A stretch of 53,608 nucleotides of DNA, from the IMG/VR virus record IMGVR_UViG_3300025646_000055, positions 1 through 53,608 of that record; one strand, given 5' to 3'. Positions within the stretch are counted from its first letter, which is position 1. Every line of letters starts with the position of its first letter. Positions 26,745-37,883 of this stretch are shown piece after piece. Under the pieces are notes generated by a model that saw only the letters and a program-made list of their open reading frames with translations, ran no database searches and was not told the origin of the DNA. Both the position numbers and the translations under genes were made by a program. Origin of the DNA: a virus.

Positions 26745-27107
26745 ATGGCCGAAAAAATTCAATTAAATGACCAAGTTTTTAATAGAGATCAATATTTAAA
26801 AACTATTAATACTAAATTTTCTGAGTTTGGAATAGCCCCTACAGCCACTCCAATTGACCCAGGTTATACTGTTTATGATTTTTTTAAAGATTATAGTAGA
26901 TTATTACCTTCTATACCTGATGAAGGTGAATTTAACTCTAAACAATATTTAATACAAAGAAGCGGAAATTATGTTTATGAAGAAGATATTAATAATACTA
27001 TAAGTGAATTATTATTAGAATTAACAGAATTAATAAATGAACTTATTAATAAACAACAAGAATTAGCCCAAGTTCAGATTGATGCTGCAACTAGAAATTT
27101 AAGTTAA
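26745..27107 (+). CDS. Baseplate-associated protein, paralogue B
   Basis: 120 aa, tandem paralogue of the preceding gene (shared VFxxxQYxxxIxTxFSxF core at residues 11-27 and DFFKDYSRLLPSIP at about 45-58). The C-terminal half is a coiled coil (ISELLLELTELINELINKQQ). It lies 45 nt upstream of the giant tail gene. Confidence 0.6.
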   Translation: MAEKIQLNDQVFNRDQYLKTINTKFSEFGIAPTATPIDPGYTVYDFFKDYSRLLPSIPDEGEFNSKQYLIQRSGNYVYEEDINNTISELLLELTELINELINKQQELAQVQIDAATRNLS

Positions 27108-27151
27108 TAAATTTTAATAGACATTTTTAAAAAGCTAATATTTAGAACCAT

Positions 27152-30100
27152 ATGGCTATAGTACAAAATATTCAATCATTAGACCCAATTACATTAGAAT
27201 ATCAAGATTATTCTACAGATGATATTTCATTAATTTCTAGTTCTATTTTTACCTCAACTTGGTTAGATAATAGAGATTATATAGAATATTATGTTTATAA
27301 TCTTAATGGAGATATTATTGAATCTGATTCTAATTTACAGAATTATTTAAGTACAAATGAAGGTTTAATAATAAATCCTGACCAAGATATTCAAAATTTA
27401 GGATTTGTTGAAGGTACTTTTAATGTTTTATATCACTTCTTTAACCCTTTATTATCATCAAGTATTGATGTAAATTATTACATCTCTCAAATATCATCTG
27501 ATAGAACTGAGTTAAAAATTAACACTAATCAGTTAACAGGAAATGAAATTTCTGCAGGTTACAACTCCTTAAAGCAAATTTTATCTACTGCTACTTATTA
27601 TAAAGACTTCTTCTTAAATTTTGGTGATAATAAATTAGTTATAGCTAATAATGCTTTAATTGATACCTCAGATCCTACTAATATTGGGGTTTTTATTAAA
27701 TTATATGAACCTTTACCTGCTGAGTTTAGTTTAAAAAACAAATTATGGGTAGTAGATAAAGTAGCAGATTCTGTAGCATATCAAATAGAATTACAGGATG
27801 ATACAGTTTTTTCAACAACTACCCCTTTCTTACAGGGTCCTAATTTTAATTTAAAAATTCAAGATGAGGTAAATAATTCTTCTGATTTTTTAAATTTATC
27901 TCAATTAAGAAATTCTCCTAGTGCTAGTTTATATAACCAATTAGGTAATATCCTAAATAAAAAAGGGATTGAACCTAATATCGATTATACAAATTATTCT
28001 GAATTTGTATATTTCTCTTCAGTTGAAACTCGTATTGAAAATTTTTATTATAAATTACAATTATTAGAAGATTATCAAATTAGTAGTAGTTTAGCAACTT
28101 CTACCCCTACTACTCCTATTTCAGCAAGTTCTGCTGTTTATCAAAATTTAATTTCTGGTATTATAGAAAATTTTGATGGGTTTGAACGTTATATGTATTT
28201 TGAATCTGGTAGTAAAACTTGGCCTAAATCTAATTCTACAAAACCCTATACATTATATAATACTACTTCTTCAGAAGCACAAACTTGGTTAGCTGAAAAT
28301 TTAACAAGCGGTTCTGATTATGATAGAGAAAATGTTAATAATTTAGTTTATACTATACCTGATTTTATTAGAGAAGATTCAGATAATTCTAATTATGAGT
28401 TATTTGTTGAAATGATGGGTCAACATTTTGATAGTATTTGGGTTTATATTAAAGATATTAGCAATAAATACGATAGAGATAATAGAGTAAATTATGGTGC
28501 CTCTAGGGATTTAATTGCAGATATTTTACGAGATTTTGGTATTAAAATTTATCAAAATAATTTTAGTAATCAAGATTTATATAATGCGTTTTTAGGTATA
28601 GGAGCTAGTGGTAGTCTTTTACCTCCAACAGGTTCTGAATTAATTACAAATTATATAACTGCTTCTTCTGATGTAATTCCTTTAAGTGAAGTAAATGAAG
28701 AAATCTATAGTAGATTATATCATAACTTACCTACTATTTTAAAGAAAAAAGGTACAATAGATGCCCTAAGAATTATTATCAATTGTTATGGTGTTCCTAA
28801 TACTATTTTAAGAATATCTGAATTTGGGGGTAAAGATAGAGATAATTCAAATGATTGGGATTATTGGTATAATAAAGCTAATTATGCTTTTACCCCTTCA
28901 GGATCTGGGGGATGGGTAGAAATCCCTTGGACATCTTCAGCTAATTCATCTGAATATCCAAAAACTGTAGAATTTCGTTTTAAATCACCTAATCTAGCTA
29001 CAGTTACATCATATAGTCAATCATTAGCAGTAACAAAAAATTCAACGGATTTTGCCGTAGTTATTGAATATACTGGTTCATTATTTACATCTGGTTCATA
29101 CTCAGGTTCAATAGTAAACCCTGAAAATACTTTTGCTACTATTAAATATATAAATGCTACTAATAATACTTCAGCTAGTGTTTATATGCCTGTATTTAAT
29201 AATACTTGGGTATCTTTAATGGTTACTGAAATTGCTTCAGGAAGTGAATATGTTTATAATTTATATACAGCTAATAAACTTTATACAGGTAATGATGGGT
29301 CACAAATAGGATTTTATCAATCAGCTTCTTGTTCAGGAAGTACAGCCTGGTCTGATGAAGGTACTTTACTATTACCTTACAGTAGTTCTTATACTTACGG
29401 AGGTAAAACTTACCAACCATTTACAGGCTCACTTCAAGAAGTTAGATATTATGATATAGCTTTAAATACTCAATCTTTTGAAGATTATGTAATGAACCCA
29501 TTATCTATAGAAGGTAATGCTTTAGAAGGTTCAAATTCATCTTTAAATTCTTTATTTTTTAGAGCTCCTTTAGGTGCTGTTTTAGATAATTCAGGAACAG
29601 GAAACCAATCTAGAACTTCAGTCCATCCTTCAGTAACAGGTTCTTATACTCCTACTTCTTCATTTGATAATGGAAGTTCTTATAGTATAAGTGGTTCTTA
29701 TGTTTTTTCTACAAATGAAGAATATATTTTCCTAGACCAAGTAGTTAGTGGTGTAAAAAATAGAATAAATGATAAGATTAGAATTGATGTTCAAACAACA
29801 GCATCAGGAGATACTTTATCACCCTTAGTTAAAATAGAAACTAATCCTCCACAAAATCAAACATATACTAGAGATTTAACTACTTTAGAAATTGCTTTTT
29901 CTCCTCAAAATGAGATTAATGATGATATTATAAACCAATTAGGTTTCTTTAATATAGGAGAATATCTAGGTAATCCTTCTTTACTATCTACTACAGGTTC
30001 TAATCAATATCCTGATTTAGAAAAATTTAGAAATAATTTTTTTGAAAAATATACACATAATTACAACTTAAAAGATTATACAAGATTAATTAAATATTTT

Positions 30101-33100
30101 GATAATTCTTTATTTAAGTTACTTAAAGATTTTGTTCCTGCTAGAGTAGAAGCCTCTACAGGTTTAGTTATAAAACAACATTTATTAGAAAGAAACAGAG
30201 TACCAATTTTATTACCAACTTTTATAGACCTTTCATACTCAGGTTCTGTTAATATTGGTAGTATTAAAGGAGGTACTTTAGGTTCTTTTGAACAGTATAA
30301 TCAATTTTCATATAGTCCTGAAGGTCAGTCTGAAGGAGTTAATCCTTCTGCAGGTTCTTTTATAATGGATTTAACACAATCTTTTAGTGAAAGCATTTCA
30401 ACTGTAAGTGGTAGTGTGGTAGAAATTAATAGCACACAAGCAGAATTTTACACAGGTGAATTTAGTGGTTCTATAATTACAGTAACAACTCAATCGTTAA
30501 ACCCTCAATGTGCTATATTTTTAGATGCTATTGATGAAGCTCTACAATATTCTCCTATAGTATTTTCTTCTACTTTTGGAAATACTATTGAACAATTTAA
30601 TACTTTAACCCCTAAATCAGGTCAAATATTAATCCTATATTCAGGAGAAACTTATCAAAATGGTTTCCAAGGAGTTCAATATGTTAAAATCCATAAAGAA
30701 GATATTAATGGAGATGATCAATCTCAATTTATACAAGATATTAATAATTTAAGGTTATTATTTGAAAGTAATAATTTATTTGAATTACCTGTAGAAACAA
30801 TTTCTGAAGCCTCTACTCATTATACTTATCAGATTTCAGAAAATGGAGTTGTAGATATTATAAATGATACTACTTACAGAAAACCAAGTAATTTTATAAC
30901 GGGTAGTGTTACTTATAGTTTATCCTCAGTTCCTGGTCCTTTTACATCATCTTTTACTGTTTTAAATGATGCTTATTATGCTACTGGAAGTGAAGCAAGA
31001 ACTTTAAATGATACAGCAGTAGGAGCTGATGGTGAATGGTATACAGATAACTTAACTCCTTCAAGTGGGTCTTCATATCTTATTACAATTTCGACCACAG
31101 GTTCAGGGGGTGAAATTTTTATAGGAGATAAACTTAAAAATGTTATTACAGGTTCAAATTGGATTTTATCTGCTATAGATTATTCTGGAGATAATAGTTC
31201 ATTTTCATATATTATAGACTCAAATAATGGTGCTGGTGGTTCTCCTGAAGCAGTGGAATTTAGTGTAACATTCTTTTCAGGTTCGGGTCCTTCTTCAAAT
31301 TTAAATAATGGTAGTCCTTATAACCTTATTTTTGAAAACATTACAACTAATGAAATCATAGTAACAGGTTTTATGCCTTCAGGTTTAAATGGTCAAAACC
31401 CAACTGTCCCTGTTAATTTCAATAATGTTGGAAATTCAACTATAAGTGGAGATAAAATAGGACAAAATATATTATTTTTTGATTTTCCTATCTCATCTGA
31501 TAGTTCATGGAATAGAACAGGTTCAGTAACAGCTTCTATAGATACTGATTTTACTCAAAGTATTGTAGATACTGCTGATGATGAAACTAGTACTTTATTT
31601 ACTGCTTACAAATATACTACAGCTATAACTGAGTCAGGTGAAGCTAATGATTTTGCTATATTTAATTTTAACTTTAAAGTAAACTTTTCAGGATCTGTAA
31701 CTTATAACAATACAGGAATGGATCCTTCTACGGGTTATAATTTTAATTTTGGTATAGCTAAAAATACTACTCCTTTATTCTTCTCAGATGTAATTAATTT
31801 ACCCGTTAATGCTTCTTCAGGTTCTCAATTATCTTCATCTTTTAGTGAAGATGTTATATTTAATTATTCAATTTCAGCCTCTAACATTACACCTTTTAAC
31901 CCATTTGAAAATTTAACTTTCTTTATACAAGATAAAGTAGGAGTGGGACAGGTTATAGGTGGGGATTTAGGTGATATATCTTCTTCATTAGACCAATATT
32001 TCCAAGAAATTAAAGTAACATTAACAGCCTCAGATGCCTCTGGTAATTTAATAGCTACTCAATCTTTTAGTACTGCTTCTACAATTGTAGAACCTTACTT
32101 AACTCAGCCTTTTTATAATACAAGTTGTGATGTATTATCAGGATTAGTAGATCAATATGAAAAGAATAAAATTTACTTAGAATCAAGATATCCTGCTATA
32201 GGACCCCAATTTACAACATCACCTTCTAGTTCTTTTATACCACAAAATTTTAATAGGATATTAAATAATACTGCTATAAGATCAAATGTAAAACCTTATA
32301 ATTATAGTCATACTCCTCATATTAGAGCAAGATACAATGGTACAAAAATAATATCACCTGATGTTAACCAAGTATCAGGAGGAATTATTTCTGCTATTAA
32401 AAATACTAAAGATCTATTTTTTGATAAAAATTTATTAAATATAAATGGTTCTACTATAACTCCTAAACCTATTAATACAATGGTAGTTAGTGATAGAATT
32501 CCTATCAAATCACTAAAATCTATTGCTGTTAGTTTTAAAAATATAAATGATGCTGCTCCCGAAATAAAAAATGCATCTATAGTACAAGTTGATAAAATTT
32601 TAACTCCTTCTGTAGCTAGTATAACATCTCTTAATGCTACTGCTCTTAGAGAAAACGCAGAAGATGTATCTTTAAGATTAAACCAATCAGGAATACTGGA
32701 TGTAAGTAATTATCCTCAGTTAGATGGTTTCTCATTTGCCCAACCAGACATTGAAAATAATTTCAGTACTAATGATTTTGTAAATGTTGAAGTATTTGAT
32801 ATCCAAGAATTTGAATCAGATCAAAGAAATCTAGTAGGTCAAAAACAAGTACTTAAAGGAGGTAAAAGAGTAGATCCTGTATTATATAATGAGATTTATA
32901 ACCCTTTAACTAGAACTAGTACTTTTACTTCATCAATTCCATTCCAGATAGATGTTCCTGCAAGTGTAGATTATGAATTTATAGCTAGAAACACAGGAAG
33001 TTATACATTTGTTCCAACTGCTTCCTCTCAAGTTACTTATAACTGGACAACTCAGAGTAATTCTACAAGTGGTGTTAATGCAAGTTTTAATCTTACTACA

Positions 33101-33937
33101 GATACTTATACTTTTACTAGTGCATCTATAACTGATATCAAATTTTCTACTAAAGTAACATTATCTTCACCTACTTCATCTTTACTAGATGGTTTATTTA
33201 CAGTTAGATTATTGAAAAATAATAATATAACTTTAGAAGAAGGTTTATTAAATTTAGCTGCAGGTGGGGCTACAAGTAGTATTACCTTAGAACAAGAAGA
33301 TTTTGCTTCTTTTGAAGCTGGTGATACTGTAAAAGTAGTAATTATTCCACAAGAAGTTAAAGCTGTAGGAACTATAAGAGTTAATGCATTTAATAATGAT
33401 TATTTTAAATCTACTCAATTAGGATTTAATGAATCATCAATTACAACTTCTTCTATATGGACAACAGGTTCAGTTGATAGTACATGGTTAACAGGATCTA
33501 CATCTTTAGCTAGATCTTATGGTAGAACCCCAATAAACATTCCTGATTCAGGATTTAGTCCTTTAGTTATTCCTTTTGAAATTAAAATTGGGGATGAGAT
33601 TAGGTTTGAGGGTAATGAAAGTAGTACTAGAATTATTTTAGATGTTGTTCAAAGTGATGGTTCTTCATTAAGAGGAAGTTTTATAGGAGCTGAAACAGGA
33701 TATCAAGTATCTTATGCACCTAATCTTCAAATTCAACTTAATGCTCCACCCCCAAGTGGTAGTAATATAAATCAATTTATGATTAGAAGGTATACTGATG
33801 ATGCTAAATTTATTTTATTAAAAGGTCAAAAACCTAACATAGGAACTACTTCCCAAGGTTATTTAACTCCTAAATATCAATCCCCAGCTTTATCTGATTT
33901 TTTAGGAAGTCCTAATAGTCTTAACCAAGTAAATTAA
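27152..33937 (+). CDS. Giant 2261-aa baseplate/tail protein
   Basis: Residues about 390-560 (VEMMGQHFDSIWVYIKDIS; SRDLIADILRDFGIKIYQ; LPTILKKKGTIDALRIIINC YGVP) resemble tail protein I / wedge gp7-type connectors. About 575-800 look like a concanavalin/LamG jelly roll (TVEFRFKSPN, WVSLMVTE, LQEVRYYDIAL). About 850-1080 hold another connector region, and the rest is Ser/Thr/Gly-rich beta sandwiches. The length is comparable to or larger than T4 gp7 plus gp10-gp12. It probably links the wedge to receptor-binding fibres. All one frame with no internal stop. Confidence 0.6.
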   Translation: MAIVQNIQSLDPITLEYQDYSTDDISLISSSIFTSTWLDNRDYIEYYVYNLNGDIIESDSNLQNYLSTNEGLIINPDQDIQNLGFVEGTFNVLYHFFNPLLSSSIDVNYYISQISSDRTELKINTNQLTGNEISAGYNSLKQILSTATYYKDFFLNFGDNKLVIANNALIDTSDPTNIGVFIKLYEPLPAEFSLKNKLWVVDKVADSVAYQIELQDDTVFSTTTPFLQGPNFNLKIQDEVNNSSDFLNLSQLRNSPSASLYNQLGNILNKKGIEPNIDYTNYSEFVYFSSVETRIENFYYKLQLLEDYQISSSLATSTPTTPISASSAVYQNLISGIIENFDGFERYMYFESGSKTWPKSNSTKPYTLYNTTSSEAQTWLAENLTSGSDYDRENVNNLVYTIPDFIREDSDNSNYELFVEMMGQHFDSIWVYIKDISNKYDRDNRVNYGASRDLIADILRDFGIKIYQNNFSNQDLYNAFLGIGASGSLLPPTGSELITNYITASSDVIPLSEVNEEIYSRLYHNLPTILKKKGTIDALRIIINCYGVPNTILRISEFGGKDRDNSNDWDYWYNKANYAFTPSGSGGWVEIPWTSSANSSEYPKTVEFRFKSPNLATVTSYSQSLAVTKNSTDFAVVIEYTGSLFTSGSYSGSIVNPENTFATIKYINATNNTSASVYMPVFNNTWVSLMVTEIASGSEYVYNLYTANKLYTGNDGSQIGFYQSASCSGSTAWSDEGTLLLPYSSSYTYGGKTYQPFTGSLQEVRYYDIALNTQSFEDYVMNPLSIEGNALEGSNSSLNSLFFRAPLGAVLDNSGTGNQSRTSVHPSVTGSYTPTSSFDNGSSYSISGSYVFSTNEEYIFLDQVVSGVKNRINDKIRIDVQTTASGDTLSPLVKIETNPPQNQTYTRDLTTLEIAFSPQNEINDDIINQLGFFNIGEYLGNPSLLSTTGSNQYPDLEKFRNNFFEKYTHNYNLKDYTRLIKYFDNSLFKLLKDFVPARVEASTGLVIKQHLLERNRVPILLPTFIDLSYSGSVNIGSIKGGTLGSFEQYNQFSYSPEGQSEGVNPSAGSFIMDLTQSFSESISTVSGSVVEINSTQAEFYTGEFSGSIITVTTQSLNPQCAIFLDAIDEALQYSPIVFSSTFGNTIEQFNTLTPKSGQILILYSGETYQNGFQGVQYVKIHKEDINGDDQSQFIQDINNLRLLFESNNLFELPVETISEASTHYTYQISENGVVDIINDTTYRKPSNFITGSVTYSLSSVPGPFTSSFTVLNDAYYATGSEARTLNDTAVGADGEWYTDNLTPSSGSSYLITISTTGSGGEIFIGDKLKNVITGSNWILSAIDYSGDNSSFSYIIDSNNGAGGSPEAVEFSVTFFSGSGPSSNLNNGSPYNLIFENITTNEIIVTGFMPSGLNGQNPTVPVNFNNVGNSTISGDKIGQNILFFDFPISSDSSWNRTGSVTASIDTDFTQSIVDTADDETSTLFTAYKYTTAITESGEANDFAIFNFNFKVNFSGSVTYNNTGMDPSTGYNFNFGIAKNTTPLFFSDVINLPVNASSGSQLSSSFSEDVIFNYSISASNITPFNPFENLTFFIQDKVGVGQVIGGDLGDISSSLDQYFQEIKVTLTASDASGNLIATQSFSTASTIVEPYLTQPFYNTSCDVLSGLVDQYEKNKIYLESRYPAIGPQFTTSPSSSFIPQNFNRILNNTAIRSNVKPYNYSHTPHIRARYNGTKIISPDVNQVSGGIISAIKNTKDLFFDKNLLNINGSTITPKPINTMVVSDRIPIKSLKSIAVSFKNINDAAPEIKNASIVQVDKILTPSVASITSLNATALRENAEDVSLRLNQSGILDVSNYPQLDGFSFAQPDIENNFSTNDFVNVEVFDIQEFESDQRNLVGQKQVLKGGKRVDPVLYNEIYNPLTRTSTFTSSIPFQIDVPASVDYEFIARNTGSYTFVPTASSQVTYNWTTQSNSTSGVNASFNLTTDTYTFTSASITDIKFSTKVTLSSPTSSLLDGLFTVRLLKNNNITLEEGLLNLAAGGATSSITLEQEDFASFEAGDTVKVVIIPQEVKAVGTIRVNAFNNDYFKSTQLGFNESSITTSSIWTTGSVDSTWLTGSTSLARSYGRTPINIPDSGFSPLVIPFEIKIGDEIRFEGNESSTRIILDVVQSDGSSLRGSFIGAETGYQVSYAPNLQIQLNAPPPSGSNINQFMIRRYTDDAKFILLKGQKPNIGTTSQGYLTPKYQSPALSDFLGSPNSLNQVN

Positions 33938-33975
33938 AAATAATTGGAGATAAATTTTAAAATATTTAAATTAAC

Positions 33976-33995
33976 GATATTTATACGAGATAAAA
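33976..33995 (+). promoter_or_regulatory. Possible late promoter
   Basis: GATATTTATACGAGATAAAA before ATG 34006; the ATATTTATA half of the late element is kept, TATAAATA is not. Confidence 0.45.
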
Positions 33996-34005
33996 TTAAT
34001 AAAAA

Positions 34006-34668
34006 ATGGCATATTTAAACAATACTATTGTAACCGTTGATGCAATTATAACCAAAAAAGGAAGAGAATTGCTAGCTCAAGGTAATGGAGCTTATAATAT
34101 TACTAAGTTTGCTTTATCTGACGATGAAATTGATTACACATTATATAATCCTTCTCACCCATCAGGTTCAGCATATTATGGAGAGGCAATTGAAAACATG
34201 CCTCTATTAGAAGCTTTTCCTGATGAAACTCAAATTATGAAGTATAAATTAACTACTGCAACCCGTGGTACTTATGTTATACCTTTTATAACCGGTGTAG
34301 CTGGAAGTTATTCTATCGTACAAGCTAGTGCTCAAACTATTACACCTTTAACTTCAAGAGGAGGAAGCTTAGGCAATGTAACTGAAACTTATTCTTTTAC
34401 TTTATCTGATGTTAGATTATATTCTACTATTAATATTGCAGGGGTTCCAAACAATCAACCAAGTACTATTAATGTAACTCAAGATATAGCTTCATCTTTA
34501 GGAACTAATGTTTCTAGAACATACACAGGAACTGGTATTACTATAACTGCTACTTCTACTAATGTGTTATTTGGTAATTCTACTTCAATTAACTCATTAT
34601 TAATAATTCAGGGAAATACTTCGGGTGCTCGTTTACAAGTACCTATTACTATAACAAGATCAGCTTAA
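34006..34668 (+). CDS. Tail structural protein
   Basis: 220 aa. The N-terminus IITKKGRELLAQGNGAYNIT KFALSDDEIDY (about 14-44) is a pattern I know from contractile-tail and baseplate periphery proteins (KKGRELLA...F.L.DDEIDY), where it forms an attachment domain. The rest is a Thr/Ser-rich beta domain. It lies behind a late-type element and heads a run of fibre genes. Confidence 0.55.
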   Translation: MAYLNNTIVTVDAIITKKGRELLAQGNGAYNITKFALSDDEIDYTLYNPSHPSGSAYYGEAIENMPLLEAFPDETQIMKYKLTTATRGTYVIPFITGVAGSYSIVQASAQTITPLTSRGGSLGNVTETYSFTLSDVRLYSTINIAGVPNNQPSTINVTQDIASSLGTNVSRTYTGTGITITATSTNVLFGNSTSINSLLIIQGNTSGARLQVPITITRSA

Positions 34669-34685
34669 TATAAAATTATATAACA

Positions 34686-35708
34686 ATGTCATTTTTACCA
34701 TTAAATCCAGGAACAGATTTTATAACTAATTCAGAAGCTATTACTGCTACTTTATGGTCAGGAACAGTTCCAATATTAGCAACATTTTTTACTTCTTCTA
34801 CTCAAGAAGCAAGTTCAGCAGGTAATTTTTATTTGAATATATATCAAACAGCATCAAGTGAAGCTACTTCTGAAGTTCAATTTGCTATTGCATATGCTAA
34901 CAAATTTGGTAGTGGTAGTGCTCTTTATAATAGTGCTGTAAATGGTAATTCATATACAAGAACTATTTATGGTCAATATAGAACTCTTGTTTTAGGAGAT
35001 GAAAATGCTGATTTTAATTTTGGAGGAGTTACCCAATCTGATTTTTATGTATTATCAATAGATAGAACTAGATATAAAGAAAAAATCCTCCCAGGCACTT
35101 TTAATATTCAACTTTCAGGTTCAGGAGGAACTTTATATTTAACTGATAATAGTAAAGATGTTAGTGTTGTTAGTTTTAATGATGCTGGAAGAGTTTTCCA
35201 AATAGTTTCAGGTTCAAATGGGGCTGCATATACAGGTAATGGTTATACTGATACCTCAGGATCTTATGGTTATTTCTTACCAGATATTGGAACTATTATT
35301 TTAAATGCTCCTGCCTTAGATTTATCTTTTTCTGATGGAGGTATAAGTTTAAATACTGATAGAACTAGTAATGCTAACACAGGTTTAAATAATTCTAAAC
35401 TATTTACAGCTATTTCAGGAGCTGCATCATTCCAATTAAATTCAGAAGAAACAATTTCTTCAAATTATGCTTTTATAAGGGTTCCTAATAGTGAAATGAA
35501 TTACTCAGAAAACCCTTCATTTATTTCAGCTTCTACAGGTGAAATTATTTATTTAGATCAAGGATTTAACTTTAATCCAAGAACATATGCTACTACTATA
35601 GGTTTATATAATGATAACAATGATTTATTAGCTGTAGCTAAATTATCAAGACCAATACCTAAAGACTTTACTAAAGAATTAGCAATTAGAGTTAAATTAG
35701 ATTTTTAA
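34686..35708 (+). CDS. Fibre-type protein A
   Basis: 340 aa, Ser/Thr/Gly-rich. The C-terminal ATTIGLYNDNNDLLAVAKLS RP motif (about 304-325) is shared with the next gene, marking them as related. YKEKILPGTFNIQLSG (about 131-146) looks like a beta-sandwich interface. Probably a virion surface or fibre-network subunit. Confidence 0.55.
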   Translation: MSFLPLNPGTDFITNSEAITATLWSGTVPILATFFTSSTQEASSAGNFYLNIYQTASSEATSEVQFAIAYANKFGSGSALYNSAVNGNSYTRTIYGQYRTLVLGDENADFNFGGVTQSDFYVLSIDRTRYKEKILPGTFNIQLSGSGGTLYLTDNSKDVSVVSFNDAGRVFQIVSGSNGAAYTGNGYTDTSGSYGYFLPDIGTIILNAPALDLSFSDGGISLNTDRTSNANTGLNNSKLFTAISGAASFQLNSEETISSNYAFIRVPNSEMNYSENPSFISASTGEIIYLDQGFNFNPRTYATTIGLYNDNNDLLAVAKLSRPIPKDFTKELAIRVKLDF

Positions 35709-35718
35709 GGGATAATGA

Positions 35719-36654
35719 ATGAGTGCTTACAAACAATTTACACCCGGAGATGCTATAATTACTCCCTTTACAGTTAATAAACAATTTACTTTAGAGGGAG
35801 CAGCCAACATTACAGGTTCTGGGATTGATAGATATTATGGGAAAAATAATACTAATTTAGATTTTATCCCTTCCAATGAAGAAACTACAGGAGACAATAC
35901 TACTAGGTATAAAAAATCAGTATATGATTCTGTAAAACATTTATACTATTCTAATTTTTTATCAAGTAGTTATGGAGATAATGTAACTACAGCAAGTTTA
36001 ATTTTAGGTGTACCTGGTGCTAACAGTGATGTTAAAGTAGGACCTCATTTAGGACCTACTAGATATAATTACCCTCAAACAACTTTATCTTTCCCTAAAC
36101 ATTTTCCTACATCTTCAGATGCAATTATAGGAGTATTTACTATACCTTCTACATTATTTGGAGAGTTTATTCAACCTGAAAGTTTTTCTTATATTATAGA
36201 TGGAACTCATACCTTAACTGATGATGGAGAAGGAAATCTAATATCTGGAAGTGAAATAGTAGGGAATATTATCTATCCTCATGGGTTAGTTATCCTTACA
36301 GGAATGATAGGAGAAACTTCTTCAAGTTTAGTTGATGGGTTTGTAACAAGTTCTAATGTTACTTGTTCATTTAAAAGTTCCTATGAAATACTTGAAACCC
36401 AATATAGATGTGTTATCAGAGAAAATGAATTTAATTTATCTTTAAATCCTTCTCTTATATCAGGAAGTACCCCTTTAACAGGAAGTGAACATAGAATATA
36501 TGATTTTGCTACAGGTTCATTATTTGCTCCTTATATTACAACTATAGGTTTATATGATGATAATAACAATTTAATAGCTGTAGGAAAATTATCTCAACCT
36601 TTAGAAAGTTCCCCTACTACAGATACTGTTATTTATGTAAACTTGGATAGGTAA
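35719..36654 (+). CDS. Fibre-type protein B, paralogue of A
   Basis: 311 aa. It ends with TTIGLYDDNNNLIAVGKLSQ, matching the C-terminal motif of the previous protein. N-terminal FTPGDAIITPFTVNKQF (about 7-23) is typical of peripheral tail proteins. The two genes may be divergent duplicates that assemble side by side. No enzymatic motif seen. Confidence 0.55.
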   Translation: MSAYKQFTPGDAIITPFTVNKQFTLEGAANITGSGIDRYYGKNNTNLDFIPSNEETTGDNTTRYKKSVYDSVKHLYYSNFLSSSYGDNVTTASLILGVPGANSDVKVGPHLGPTRYNYPQTTLSFPKHFPTSSDAIIGVFTIPSTLFGEFIQPESFSYIIDGTHTLTDDGEGNLISGSEIVGNIIYPHGLVILTGMIGETSSSLVDGFVTSSNVTCSFKSSYEILETQYRCVIRENEFNLSLNPSLISGSTPLTGSEHRIYDFATGSLFAPYITTIGLYDDNNNLIAVGKLSQPLESSPTTDTVIYVNLDR

Positions 36655-36655
36655 A

Positions 36656-37879
36656 ATGGCTGAAACTAAAAAATTCTCAGTAAGAACAGATGGGTCAGGA
36701 CAAAATGTTTTTGTTTCTGATGTTTTTTTACTTTCTGTTCCTGAAGAAGAAAGAACAAAAGTTTTATCTATAAACGATGATGGTAGAGTAGTTTTAACTT
36801 CAGTTAGTGGTAGTGGTGGAGGAGGAACTGTAGATACTGGTTCATTACTAAATAATGCTTCTGTTTCTCTTAATACTATAACATTTACAAGAGGAGATAG
36901 TACTACTTTTAATATAACTGTAGATACAGGTTCTGCTGCTACAGTAGATACTGGATCTTTACTTACTACAGCATCAGTTTCTCTTAATACTATAACATTT
37001 ACAAAAGGTGATGCTTCAACTTTTAATATAATAGTTGATACCGGTTCAGATGCTGTAACTTCTTATACTAATGCTACTAATAATAGAATTATAACTTCAA
37101 CAGGTGCAGGAGGAATAAATGGGGAAGCTAATTTAACCTTTGATGGTTCTGTTTTAGCTATAACAGGGGGGATAACAGCTACAATAGGAACAGGTACTGA
37201 TAATTCTGTAGTAGTAAAAAATACTTCTAATCAATTAGTAACAGATGAAATTGATCCTAAAGTATGGGCAGGAAACTTAGTTGATAAACAAGGAACACCT
37301 GTACAATATCAAGTAGCTATATTTAATGATTCTGATACACTTGTTGGATCCTCAAATCTTACATTTGATAATTCCACTTTATCAGTAACAGGTAATGTTA
37401 CAGCTACTTCTTTCACAGGTAGTTTATCAGGTTCAGCATTAACTTCAATCACAGCTTCTTATGCTTTAACAGCCTCAGTATTAGATGGAGTTGTAACTAG
37501 TGCTTCTTTTGCTGAAACTGCTTCTTTAGCAAATCAATTAAATCCTACAGGATTTTTTAAACCACTTGGTACTTCTATTACAACTAATAAAAGCACTACT
37601 TCAACCCCTTCCGGTTATTTTTACCCAATGGATTCAAGTGGGGGTACTATTACTTTTACTTTAGATGCTGGTGGAGCAAGCCTCTCAGGAGGAGAAGAAT
37701 GGGAGTTTTTTGTATTAGATTTAACTAATCAAATTAATTTTGCAGCAACAGGAGGTGAAAGTGTTATTTCTGAAAATGGGTTAAAAGCAAATTCTACTGG
37801 TTCTGCAATAGTAGCCAAATTTTTAGGTAGTATAGGAGGAACAAATACTTGGGCATTAGTAGGAAGTTTACAACCTTAA
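36656..37879 (+). CDS. Tail fibre protein with tandem repeats
   Basis: 407 aa. Two near-identical repeats begin TVDTGSLLNNASVSLNTITF and TVDTGSLLTTASVSLNTITF, about 36 aa apart (residues about 59-130), followed by the FDGSVLAITG / FDNSTLSVTG motif of phage trimeric fibres and an Ala/Ser-rich shaft. The C-terminal 100 aa form a compact, Gly-rich tip likely involved in trimerisation or receptor contact. The same IDTGSL motif starts the partial gene at the right edge. Confidence 0.65.
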   Translation: MAETKKFSVRTDGSGQNVFVSDVFLLSVPEEERTKVLSINDDGRVVLTSVSGSGGGGTVDTGSLLNNASVSLNTITFTRGDSTTFNITVDTGSAATVDTGSLLTTASVSLNTITFTKGDASTFNIIVDTGSDAVTSYTNATNNRIITSTGAGGINGEANLTFDGSVLAITGGITATIGTGTDNSVVVKNTSNQLVTDEIDPKVWAGNLVDKQGTPVQYQVAIFNDSDTLVGSSNLTFDNSTLSVTGNVTATSFTGSLSGSALTSITASYALTASVLDGVVTSASFAETASLANQLNPTGFFKPLGTSITTNKSTTSTPSGYFYPMDSSGGTITFTLDAGGASLSGGEEWEFFVLDLTNQINFAATGGESVISENGLKANSTGSAIVAKFLGSIGGTNTWALVGSLQP

Positions 37880-37883
37880 CCAT

